The notes under the pieces were generated by a model. It saw only the letters and a program-made list of their open reading frames with translations, searched no databases and had not been told where the DNA came from. Shown here piece after piece: positions 6,943 to 15,187 of a DNA stretch of 64,000 bases (position 1 is its first letter; each line of letters opens with the position of its first letter). Where the stretch lies: positions 310,001-374,000 of the forward strand of contig ONDJ01000001.1 of NCBI GenBank assembly GCA_900316575.1. Direction: 5' to 3'. The DNA is from an uncultured Prevotellaceae bacterium (GTDB lineage: Bacteria > Bacteroidota > Bacteroidia > Bacteroidales > Bacteroidaceae). The translations under genes were made by a program, and so were the position numbers.

Positions 6943-8758
6943 TATAGTATTCCATATGAATAAAGAAAATACCACTAACTGGAATATCCTCTACGGAATC
7001 CATTACGGCAATCACATGGTTGATAGCCTGACAGATACGGTGTACTTCTCTGACTTATTGCCAGAGCGGTGTCCTACTATGTATCAGAGTCTTGATAAGA
7101 TTTTGAAAGAAAATGATATCGACCACAGGTTGCTGAGTCACACAAAGGCTATATGGTGTCGTGATTATATGCCGATTCAGACAAGCGAGAAACGTTTTGT
7201 CTTTTACAAATACAATCCAGACTATCTGCAAACAAAATACTATCAGCGAACCATAACGGATGTGAATCGCATCGGGAATATCGATTGCTTACGGCAAGAT
7301 GGAAAGGTCTTTGATTTAGATTTGGTCATTGATGGAGGTAATGTGGTAAGATGTGATGACAAGATTGTGATGACAGAAAAAGTGTTCTATGAGAACAAGG
7401 ATAAGTCGCGCAACGAAGTTCAACGACTATTAGAGGAAGCTTTTGAATGTGACATTATATTCCTTCCATGGGACAGAAAAGAGATCTTCGGACATAGTGA
7501 TGGCATAGTACATTATGCAGGCGACAATCGTGTGTTGATGACCAACTATGCAGACTTTGATGCTGTGAAAGCTAATCAGTTCCAAAAGCGTTTAGAGAAA
7601 TATGTGGAAGTGATTCCGCTAATGTACAATGTGAAACGAAAGCATAAACGCAGTTGGGCATACATCAACTTTTTGCAGATAGGTAATCTGGTTTTAGTGC
7701 CACAATTAGGAATACCAGAAGACGAGCAAGCATTGCAACAGATAATGGATGCTATGCCGCGTTGCAAGGTGATAGGAGTGCCTGCTTTAGAAGCTGTTCG
7801 CAAGGGTGGTGCACTGAACTGCATTTCGTGGAATGTTGCTACTACACAATGGAACAGTGGTTTCATGGGTGAAGAGTATAGAGTGCATGGACGTCCAGTC
7901 AGTTGGATTAAGAAAGCTGCAGAAAAGGGATACAGAAATTGGCAATGTAATTTGGGCTGTTGCCTTTTTTATGGACATGGTGTTGAGAAAGACATCGTTG
8001 CAGCAAATCAATGGTATAAGAAGTCCGCAGAACAAGGCTGTGATAAGGCACAATTCAATATTGGCCTTAGCTATTATAAAGGAGAAGGAGTAGAGAAAGA
8101 CTATTCTAAAGCTATGTATTGGTTCACAAAGGCTTCTGAACAAGGTGATGCAGAAGCTCAGCTTCATATAGGACGGTGTCTTGAAGAGACTAATGCCAGC
8201 AATGAGGATATTGTGGCGGCATATAGGAAATCTGCAGAGATGGGAAATGCTGAAGCTATGTGTTTCTTGGGAGAATGGTATCAATATGGCGAGAAGGGAC
8301 TGACTGTCGATATCCAAGAGTCCTTTAGATGGTGGAAAAAGGCTGCAGAAATAGGACACTATCAAGCGCAATACAAGATAGGTGATTGCTATGATTTTGG
8401 CAAAGCTGTTACCGAAGACAAGAAAGAAGCTTTGAAGTGGTACAAACGGTCTGCTTCCAAGGATTATATTCCTGCTGTTTATGTTTTAGGACTATGCTAC
8501 CATTACGGTAATGGAATCAGGAAGAACAAGAGGGAAGCGTTGAAGTATTTTAGAAGAGCAGCCAATAATGAATATGCAGCTGCCGTATGCATGATAGGTG
8601 AATATTATTACTATGGTTATATAGTTGACGAGGATGAGGAAGAAGCTATCAAGTACTTCAAAAGAGCTGCTGAACTGGGATGTAAAAGGGCTGCAGAAAT
8701 TCTATCAAGGATATTACCGAAAAATGAAGAATCTCATTTTGACAATTTACCGTTCTAA
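6935..8758 (+). CDS. Agmatine deiminase/PAD-family enzyme fused to Sel1-like repeats
   Basis: About 607 residues from the ATG at 6935, which overlaps the upstream stop; the frame is open back to an ATG at 6890, and an ATG at 6956 is also possible. The N-terminal half has the guanidino-group-modifying fold: AIWCRDYMPI (WxRD), VIDGGNV, FGHSDG (catalytic His/Asp) and GGALNCISW (catalytic Cys), so the family's active site looks complete. The family deiminates agmatine or peptidyl-arginine. The C-terminal half consists of about eight Sel1 repeats (for example AAEKGYRNWQCNLGCCLFYG, then HGV), a protein-protein interaction solenoid. No signal peptide is seen, so it is likely cytosolic. The real substrate may therefore be a protein or small molecule presented by the repeat domain. 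The combination is unusual. Confidence 0.85.
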   Translation: MFDIVFHMNKENTTNWNILYGIHYGNHMVDSLTDTVYFSDLLPERCPTMYQSLDKILKENDIDHRLLSHTKAIWCRDYMPIQTSEKRFVFYKYNPDYLQTKYYQRTITDVNRIGNIDCLRQDGKVFDLDLVIDGGNVVRCDDKIVMTEKVFYENKDKSRNEVQRLLEEAFECDIIFLPWDRKEIFGHSDGIVHYAGDNRVLMTNYADFDAVKANQFQKRLEKYVEVIPLMYNVKRKHKRSWAYINFLQIGNLVLVPQLGIPEDEQALQQIMDAMPRCKVIGVPALEAVRKGGALNCISWNVATTQWNSGFMGEEYRVHGRPVSWIKKAAEKGYRNWQCNLGCCLFYGHGVEKDIVAANQWYKKSAEQGCDKAQFNIGLSYYKGEGVEKDYSKAMYWFTKASEQGDAEAQLHIGRCLEETNASNEDIVAAYRKSAEMGNAEAMCFLGEWYQYGEKGLTVDIQESFRWWKKAAEIGHYQAQYKIGDCYDFGKAVTEDKKEALKWYKRSASKDYIPAVYVLGLCYHYGNGIRKNKREALKYFRRAANNEYAAAVCMIGEYYYYGYIVDEDEEEAIKYFKRAAELGCKRAAEILSRILPKNEESHFDNLPF

Positions 8759-8938
8759 TATAACATTTGAAACACATAGAAGTCGTAGCAGTAATTATCA
8801 TTCGATAGCAATAATGACCCTATACTTGTTCGGGAAACTCAGAACAACTTAATTTGAAGAGAAAAACGTGAAGTATATCTTCTGTCCAACACAATTAGAA
8901 AAATTTGAATCCCTTCGGACAAATGGTATAACAAAAAC

Positions 8939-8973
8939 AAATCCCGCATAACTACATGAGTTATACGGGATTT
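8939..8973. terminator. Hairpin inferred to be the displaced original dnaK terminator
   Basis: Stem AAATCCCGCATAACT / AGTTATACGGGATTT (14 of 15 paired, 5-base loop). On the minus strand it lies 31 bases beyond the dnaK-like tail at 9004-9018. A similar hairpin (31482-31516) follows the real dnaK. It could also serve the convergent deiminase gene. The remainder of 8759-9105 shows nothing else. Confidence 0.65.
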
Positions 8974-9004
8974 CTATTATTGCTTAATGTTTGTGATCGG
9001 AGTC

Positions 9005-9018
9005 TACTTCACCTCCTC
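9005..9018. repeat. Attachment-site core, distal copy (duplicated dnaK 3' end)
   Basis: TACTTCACCTCCTC is identical to 31550-31563 in the stop region of dnaK, and two of the next three bases also agree (GAA against AAA). On the minus strand it reads E-E-V-K-stop, preceded by F, just as DnaK ends in FEEVK. It marks the far end of the island. Confidence 0.65.
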
Positions 9019-9105
9019 GAAGTTCAACACCACTGAATATCAATAAGTTAAAAAGCCTTGGTACAAATAAGGTACTATTTTTTATGCTGACTTATAAACA
9101 GGAAG

Positions 9106-10647
9106 TCAGCAGATAATCTCCCAAGAACCACTCCTTGCAGAACCATTACGCCTGATTTTCCCATCTAGTTGCAATTGATTGGTATGTTTAATAACAGCGC
9201 GTTTGGAAATTCCCAATTTTCCAGCCATCATAGATGTACTGATGTAGGGATTTTCTTTAATCATAGCGATAATGGCATCCGCAGTATTAGGTGAACTTAT
9301 CGGTGAACTTATCGGTGAACCCTCATTGGTGCTAATCGGTGAACCTTCTCTTTTCGCTATGTCAGCAATGATATTGGCTGAACCTTCATGACAGGGGATG
9401 GTGATACGGAAGAAGGTGCGCTCTTCATCTGTAACGACGATGGCACGAGGCGATCCGTTGGCCTTCAGCACATTTTGGATGGTAGGAATACCCGTGCTGC
9501 GTCCTTCGGTCAATTCCAGTTCCTTCAAATATTCACCCAATCGACGGTTACGGTACCGCTTGGAAATAAGCAACTCTCCACGATTGATGTCGGCAGAAGG
9601 GATGCTACGATCTGGGCCACCCACATTTTGTATGGTAATACCTTTCGGTTCTACCGTTATCACTACAGGCTCCCATTCCCGATAATCGCGATGATAAAGC
9701 GAGTTCGTAATGCTCTCTTCTAATGCCTGATAAGGATAGGTATAGAACTTGATACTGTGGTTGTCGTTCTTTGGTTTGATAATGGTCTGCATCACCACCA
9801 TGCGATTCAGATACTCCAGAGTCCGCTCGATAATCTGTGTGACGGAGCCTGTAATAATAGGAGCTTCGTAGATATTGTTAGGGTTCACCAACCGACCTTC
9901 AGGGAAGAAAACAACCTCCACCTGTGTCCGCTTGAAGAACTTGCTGGGATTCTCGCAGAACATCATAGCAGCCACATTCCTCAGCATACGATTCTCTGAT
10001 GGCCCAACATACAAGTCCATCTGTTCCAAAATATCGCTCAGCGGTCGTTCATATAGTTCGTTAGCAAGTTTACTACCCACCTTTACCAGATACTCGCGGA
10101 GCAACAGCGTAGAAATGTCCTCTAACTTGATGTCTGGATTGCCTCGTTCGTCAAATGGTACACGGCTGGCCAACTCACGCAGTTCATCCAGCACCTCACC
10201 CTTAGCAATGATGCTGCTCGTCCCGCTACGAATATAGAAGTACTCCTTACTGCCGCTCTTTGCTGTTACGTTCTCTGGTACGGAGTATGGTCTGTTGATG
10301 CCTGCAGGACACCATATCACCAGTACTTGCTTGCCATCCACCTCTTCAACGCTCGTTCTGGGCATGTAGTAAGGTGACATCTTGTTGTTATAGCCCACCA
10401 TTTCCTGAAGAATACCGTCAATCTTCTCAACAGGTACACCCTCCACGGGTCGGATAGCCATACCGGTTTTGTCATCACTATCCACACCTACAAGGATGTA
10501 ACCACCGCCAAGATCATCGAAGTCATTGGCGAAAGCGCATACACTATGGTATATGCTTGCAGGATTCCAACCTTTTTTAAATTCAATCCTGTTGGACTCA
10601 ATCTTCTGCTTATTCAGCAGGTCTTCTATGTTTATTGCTAATGCCAT
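9106..10647 (-). CDS. AlbA_2 (Schlafen-like) / ATP-binding domain regulator, full length
   Basis: 513 residues. The N-terminal AlbA_2 domain (residues 17-130: RIEFKKGWNPASIYHSVCAF, GGGYILVGVDSDD) is followed by a HATPase_c_4-like region (ALEESITNSLYHRDYREWEP, then VVITVEPKGITIQN), a linker with SPIS repeats, and a C-terminal winged helix (ISTSMMAGKLGISKRAVIKH). This is the COG2865 architecture, usually described as a putative transcriptional regulator. Its role is not established. It is the last gene at the distal end of the island, with its own -7 element upstream, so it may be expressed separately from the defence operon. The truncated gene at 5066-5893 belongs to the same family. Confidence 0.85.
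   Translation of the reverse strand: MALAINIEDLLNKQKIESNRIEFKKGWNPASIYHSVCAFANDFDDLGGGYILVGVDSDDKTGMAIRPVEGVPVEKIDGILQEMVGYNNKMSPYYMPRTSVEEVDGKQVLVIWCPAGINRPYSVPENVTAKSGSKEYFYIRSGTSSIIAKGEVLDELRELASRVPFDERGNPDIKLEDISTLLLREYLVKVGSKLANELYERPLSDILEQMDLYVGPSENRMLRNVAAMMFCENPSKFFKRTQVEVVFFPEGRLVNPNNIYEAPIITGSVTQIIERTLEYLNRMVVMQTIIKPKNDNHSIKFYTYPYQALEESITNSLYHRDYREWEPVVITVEPKGITIQNVGGPDRSIPSADINRGELLISKRYRNRRLGEYLKELELTEGRSTGIPTIQNVLKANGSPRAIVVTDEERTFFRITIPCHEGSANIIADIAKREGSPISTNEGSPISSPISSPNTADAIIAMIKENPYISTSMMAGKLGISKRAVIKHTNQLQLDGKIRRNGSARSGSWEIIC
9290..9325 (-). repeat. 12-base repeat in the linker of the AlbA_2 gene
   Basis: GGTGAACTTATC occurs twice in tandem (9290-9313) followed by related GGTGAACC units, encoding SPIS-type repeats. 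It sits at the same domain boundary as the VPQD repeat in the truncated relative. Confidence 0.8.
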
Positions 10648-10664
10648 ATTCTATTTTTCGTTTG

Positions 10665-10672
10665 CAAAGTTA
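10665..10672 (-). promoter_or_regulatory. -7 element for the AlbA_2 gene
   Basis: Minus strand TAACTTTG fits TAnnTTTG and lies 17 bases before the ATG at 10647. I see no good -33 TTG, so the promoter is tentative. Confidence 0.4.
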
Positions 10673-10728
10673 TATTATTAATATTAAGAAATGTTCATAT
10701 ACAGTTTTATTAACATAACAACCTTATT

Positions 10729-10919
10729 TCATATCTGTTTCATATGGTATACCGATAATGGATTCGTCCATGCTGAATATCCAATTTGTAAACGATGAAA
10801 AACCAATCGGCATAGAATGTAGGTATGTCTGTACTTCTACAGGCAGATACAATTAGTGGAGCCTGTGATTTCACAGGCTTTCCGTCTATTATTATTTCTG
10901 TTGGTTTCCAAGTTGCCAT
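10729..10919 (-). pseudogene. DUF1848 gene remnant (frameshifted and truncated)
   Basis: From the ATG at 10919 the frame reads MATWKPTEIIIDGKPVKSQA, then PLIVSACRSTDIPTFYADWF. This is the start of DUF1848 proteins (consensus ASRSTDIPAFYADWF). The frame then fails, but the next frame continues with IGYSAWTNP, the expected DUF1848 continuation, and stops at 10729. So at least one frameshift and the loss of about 250 residues are needed. It begins only 6 bases after the stop of the McrC-position gene, which places it as the former last gene of the defence operon. DUF1848 function is unknown to me. Confidence 0.75.
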
Positions 10920-10925
10920 AACATC

Positions 10926-12788
10926 TTAATTTAGATTGATTACCAAATAATCCATTCCCATTTCTTCAGAAGAATATGGGGAATCTTTCTTATAAAAAAC
11001 GATATGATTACGATTCGTAGAATCTAAAACATAACCACAGGAGCATACAATGTATGAAAGGTTGTCGCATTGCCAACTATTAATCTGTAAAGAACAATCA
11101 GGATCAAAGCATCTTAATTCCTCACATAACGCCATTGCCGATAATTCATAATCGTTAATAAAGTTGTCAAGGGCTTCTGAAATTTTTATCTGCTCCATTC
11201 TCCCTTTTTCTTTATAGTATTCACTATTTGTAACAACATCACGCCATTTGTTCTTTTTGAAGTCAACGACAGGATATTTTATGAATATATAGCATGGCTC
11301 TTTTTTCTCTATCTCGATACACTTGATGAATTTGGAAAGTTCCTCATAATAAGGTTGAAGTATGCGAGGAATAGCATAAGACTTGAAAAGCGTATTTTCT
11401 ACGTATTGTTTCAGCATTTCTTTCCTCAATATGATAGCAATCCGTTCTACGCAAGAAATATCTCTCAGTGAAACCGGTATAATATTATCAGAATCTACAT
11501 GAGTAATTGTATAATCATCATCTGCATCGTTATTATCGTATGCAATAATATATGTATTCTCTGGCAAGTGTTGGTTCCCAGCAAAATAGGGTAGGTCACA
11601 AGTCACAATGAACCTAAACTCTTTAGAGCCGACTGTAACCATGACAACTCCAGACGCATCAATAGAAAGACTCATGTCAGGACAGTTTTTGCGGTGTGCT
11701 TGCCATAGTTTATCTGCTCCACTAATTTCATAGTCAAGGTATTCCTTATCCTTCACTGCATAGTTTATCAGAGAAACACCGTAGTTGCGGACATTGTTGA
11801 TGATAAACTCGTCCGTATTTGCCTTGTTGTCTTCAGGATTTGTATTCTCCTCTTTGAGTAACAAAACCCAAAGTTTTTTCAAATATCTGTAATGCTTGTC
11901 ATTTATGAGAACGTTCGTGTCGTGGTATTGAACGGACTTGACAAGTCTTTGATCAACATTGTAAAATAAATCATATTGACGTAATTTTAACAAAGAGTCC
12001 CTAAGCTTTTTAAGTCGCTTCATGGTCGAAGTAACTATCTGGATGTCATCATTTGTCGCTTTATAATTCCCAGATTGTTCGTCATAGACCTTTCCGGCAA
12101 GACTAAGTTCTCGCTTTACACGTTTGTACCAACAATCAGTTGACTTCTCATGCTTCTCAATTAGCATCGCATATTCTATGAGGAACTTTGAAATGTCACG
12201 CGTATATCGCAACTTTCTTTCAAGTAGTTGAGCGGCTCTTGTAACTAATGCAATAAGCAATTGGTTTTCAAAAACGTTCTCGTCTGATATAATCTCTTCT
12301 GTTAATATACGACTTGGCCTGAAACTAACTAACCCCTTATGAAGCCAATCTTCAGTATGTGCAGCCAAGTATTGATTGCTCCTGTTAGAAATTCGCTTTG
12401 CCTTAGATACAGGAACTTTCTCTATGGTACGGTTTAGTTTGGAGTAGGGTGCATGGAAGATGGCTTCAATGTGCAAGAAGTCTTCTTCCAATTTTGTCGC
12501 AAAATCTCCAAATTCCAATCCCGTTTTTATCCCTTGTAGTAAAGGAATAGACTTAAAATCACCGTTCTCGACAGATTCGGAAATGATTTCGAAAATATTA
12601 TGTTTATCCTTATTAACATCATCTAATAGTTCCTGATGAATACGCTGACCTTCCCGAACTTTATAGGTGTTGGATGTTAATTCTTTATAAGTGGAATCAA
12701 CAGAAATAGCATATCTTCCTAACTCTATATCGTCAGGAAGATTGCTTTCACTAAGGATTTTACCAGTATATCTGTCAATTATCTGCAT
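10926..12788 (-). CDS. Protein in the McrC position (DUF2357/McrC-like N-terminal features), partner of the coiled-coil McrB
   Basis: 620 residues. The start codon overlaps the stop of the McrB-like gene by one base, the classic McrB-McrC arrangement. Residues 160-182 (RILTEEIISDENVFENQLLI) resemble the FENRF-type signature of DUF2357/McrC N-terminal domains. Residues 190-330 are helical. I cannot find a clear PD-(D/E)xK nuclease motif. The C-terminus instead has WQC...VCSCGYVLD, with closely spaced cysteines. In McrBC the C-subunit stimulates the GTPase and cuts nucleic acid. Here the nuclease may be lost or too divergent to see, with cleavage left to the HEPN protein. The partner role is inferred from position and the family match is tentative. 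Confidence 0.55.
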   Translation of the reverse strand: MQIIDRYTGKILSESNLPDDIELGRYAISVDSTYKELTSNTYKVREGQRIHQELLDDVNKDKHNIFEIISESVENGDFKSIPLLQGIKTGLEFGDFATKLEEDFLHIEAIFHAPYSKLNRTIEKVPVSKAKRISNRSNQYLAAHTEDWLHKGLVSFRPSRILTEEIISDENVFENQLLIALVTRAAQLLERKLRYTRDISKFLIEYAMLIEKHEKSTDCWYKRVKRELSLAGKVYDEQSGNYKATNDDIQIVTSTMKRLKKLRDSLLKLRQYDLFYNVDQRLVKSVQYHDTNVLINDKHYRYLKKLWVLLLKEENTNPEDNKANTDEFIINNVRNYGVSLINYAVKDKEYLDYEISGADKLWQAHRKNCPDMSLSIDASGVVMVTVGSKEFRFIVTCDLPYFAGNQHLPENTYIIAYDNNDADDDYTITHVDSDNIIPVSLRDISCVERIAIILRKEMLKQYVENTLFKSYAIPRILQPYYEELSKFIKCIEIEKKEPCYIFIKYPVVDFKKNKWRDVVTNSEYYKEKGRMEQIKISEALDNFINDYELSAMALCEELRCFDPDCSLQINSWQCDNLSYIVCSCGYVLDSTNRNHIVFYKKDSPYSSEEMGMDYLVINLN

Positions 12789-15187
12789 TATTTCTTTAGA
12801 ATCTCTGCGTTTAATAACTTATTTCCTTCTACAGGTTCTTGATTCCTAAATGTATCAGAGAACAATTTACTGTATTTCTTTTGGAAATCTTCAAGATTGT
12901 CTGCTGTCAAGTCATATCTGTTTTTCAACGACCTGAACAAACGGCTTGTTATCAAGTGATCTGCCGCTTCTGCAAGACATTCTGTTGTGTCGGTTCCAAG
13001 TGCGATATAGGCACAGATGAATTTTCTCGCCTGTTCATCGAAACGGTTACCAACACCGATACCTCGGCTATTTAACCAACCACAGAGGGTTGGGTTTTTG
13101 ATAAACTTGTCAAATTCTTCATATCTTCCATAGAACTGCTCTTCTGCTTCGGAGAACTGTTCTTGGAGCCAATGATAATCTATTGAAAGCCTATCTCTGC
13201 TTGTCGGATTTCCTGTCTTTGCTGCTTGAATCTCCTTCATAATTTTGCTCTTGTCGTTGGTTTCCATAACCATAACATTTGAACGGTCATATGTCTTGGG
13301 AGCAAAGTCCAATGTCGTTTCGTCGTGGTTGGCTGTTCCAATGAATCGCACATTTGGGGGCAACTGCATTTGGCGACCCTTGAACAACTTTGGTAAAAGT
13401 TCTTCATCCGCATTGATTTTTACATAGCGGTCGCCGGTACTTTGTTCCATCAAAGATAGGAAATCTGCAAAGTAATGCTCTGGATGAGACAGATTCATCT
13501 CATCGAGAATAATGAGAAACAGGGTGTTCTTATATTTGGGTTGAGCTGCAAGATATAATGCCTTGAAGAAATCGGTTTCCTTATATTTCTTCTCAAAATT
13601 ATTGTAGAAACCCATCAAGTCCATATTATCACGCCATCCAGATTGAATGGCGCATATACGGTATGGTTCATTTCTGTTTCCATTATCATCTTTACCTGTA
13701 TATCCTTCTGCGCCAGCAACAAGTGCCTTCGCTATTTCACGAGGCAAACTTGTCTTACCTGTACCACTAATACCTTGCAAAATACTCAAAAGAGACATGT
13801 TTAGTCCGGCCATGAAGGTACGAATAGTCTTCTGGTCATAATAAAATGGCTTCGGATCTTTAGCATTTGCCATGTACTTCTGTAGATACTCAACCATTTC
13901 TTTTAATGAGTTGGGACGAGAGTATCTTAACTTGCGATTTGCAAGCTCTAAATCATCATCCATGTGCTTGGTTTGTTCAAAGGCACTTTGCTTTGCCTTT
14001 TCTTCATCTTTGAGCTGGTTGATTGTCTCATGCAAATCTGCAACAGTTCTAAGCAAACTCTTTTCTCGTGCTTTTGAACTGTCGATCTGAGCCTTATATG
14101 TATTGATTTCAAGTATATATGCATCAGCGTTATGTAAAGACAGTCTTAGTTCACTAAGTCTTTCTTCACTGACTTTACTTTCCATCTCACGAATCTTAGC
14201 CTTTAGTTCTGTTACAGCATTTGCCTTTTCTTCATATTCGGCCTCGGAATGACGTGAGTCCAATTCGGCCTCCAGAGTCTTACATTTCTCTTTGAGGATA
14301 TTTTGTTCTTTTATCATTTTCTCTGCATCTGATGATTCAAATGCAGACATGAGTTCACGTTTGAAGTCGGATAGTGATTTATTCTCTCTTTCCAACTTCA
14401 CGTTCTTGCTCTTTAACGAGAACTTTTCATCTTCCAAGTCATTAATCTTATCATCATACTCATCTTCAATTTCCTGTCTGATGCGTTTCTCTGCAGATTT
14501 CTTAGAAGATTCAAAGAGTTTACGCTTTCTTTCAAGTTCTGCTTTATCAGCCTCTAACTGAAGATTCTGTTCGTCTAATTCTTCTTTCTTCTTGTTGAGT
14601 TCAGCCAGAGAGTTGATATAAGATTCATGCTTTTTACCCATATCTTCAACCAGTGTTTTGGTTGAATTGGTAATTTCTTCTTCGGTAGAACGCATCGAAT
14701 CCAATAGGCTCTTTATTACAGTGGAATATTCTCCATTGTCAATCGCCATTTTTTCTTCATCAAGTTTCTTTTGTCTCTCGTTATTCTTCTTACGCTCACT
14801 TTCTATTTCCTGTTCTGCTTCCTTCTTGGTCGCTTCAAAGTTTTTCCTATCGGCGGCTAACGCTTCTTGCTCCTTTAGATTTTTTTCTTTAATATCTTCG
14901 GCTTTCTTCTCGATAGCATTGATTTTGACAAGTTTACTATGAAGCATAGTAATGTAGCCATCAACGTTGCCAGTCCTTTTTATTTCATCAATCCTCTGGT
15001 CATCTTCCTTGGTGTCAACAAGTTCTTCAGCAAGGATTTCCTCTGCTTCAGCTGGCATTTCTTCAACCGAGAATTTCTCAATCTTATCCACTTGCTCTTG
15101 GGTAAGATCAGTTACAACTTTTGGTCGGGAATTTGAATTGTCATTGCCCCGATTGTTGTTCTTCTTCTTGTTCTTATTCTTTGCCAT
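12788..15187 (-). CDS. McrB-like AAA+ NTPase with a very long N-terminal coiled coil
   Basis: 799 residues. Residues 1-40 are Lys/Asn-rich. About 60-430 is almost continuous coiled coil (KKEELDEQNLQLEADKAELE). The AAA+ module follows: Walker A GISGTGKT near residue 473, Walker B with the McrB-type extension ILDEMNLSHPEHYFADFLSL near 560, and GTANHDETTLDFAPKTYDRS near 630. McrB-type motors use GTP or ATP to assemble rings that drive a McrC nuclease. Fusion to a long coiled coil is the defining feature of the CoCoNuT branch of McrBC relatives, which are predicted to act on RNA and the translation apparatus. It overlaps both neighbours by one base, so translation is coupled. The McrB-like call is firm. 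The CoCoNuT assignment is inference from memory. Confidence 0.85.
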   Translation of the reverse strand: MAKNKNKKKNNNRGNDNSNSRPKVVTDLTQEQVDKIEKFSVEEMPAEAEEILAEELVDTKEDDQRIDEIKRTGNVDGYITMLHSKLVKINAIEKKAEDIKEKNLKEQEALAADRKNFEATKKEAEQEIESERKKNNERQKKLDEEKMAIDNGEYSTVIKSLLDSMRSTEEEITNSTKTLVEDMGKKHESYINSLAELNKKKEELDEQNLQLEADKAELERKRKLFESSKKSAEKRIRQEIEDEYDDKINDLEDEKFSLKSKNVKLERENKSLSDFKRELMSAFESSDAEKMIKEQNILKEKCKTLEAELDSRHSEAEYEEKANAVTELKAKIREMESKVSEERLSELRLSLHNADAYILEINTYKAQIDSSKAREKSLLRTVADLHETINQLKDEEKAKQSAFEQTKHMDDDLELANRKLRYSRPNSLKEMVEYLQKYMANAKDPKPFYYDQKTIRTFMAGLNMSLLSILQGISGTGKTSLPREIAKALVAGAEGYTGKDDNGNRNEPYRICAIQSGWRDNMDLMGFYNNFEKKYKETDFFKALYLAAQPKYKNTLFLIILDEMNLSHPEHYFADFLSLMEQSTGDRYVKINADEELLPKLFKGRQMQLPPNVRFIGTANHDETTLDFAPKTYDRSNVMVMETNDKSKIMKEIQAAKTGNPTSRDRLSIDYHWLQEQFSEAEEQFYGRYEEFDKFIKNPTLCGWLNSRGIGVGNRFDEQARKFICAYIALGTDTTECLAEAADHLITSRLFRSLKNRYDLTADNLEDFQKKYSKLFSDTFRNQEPVEGNKLLNAEILKK

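Noticed and set aside
8974..9105. Idea that a separate short gene ends in VLNFEEVK at 9004
   Set aside because: No frame of useful length precedes it. The duplicated dnaK end explains it better.
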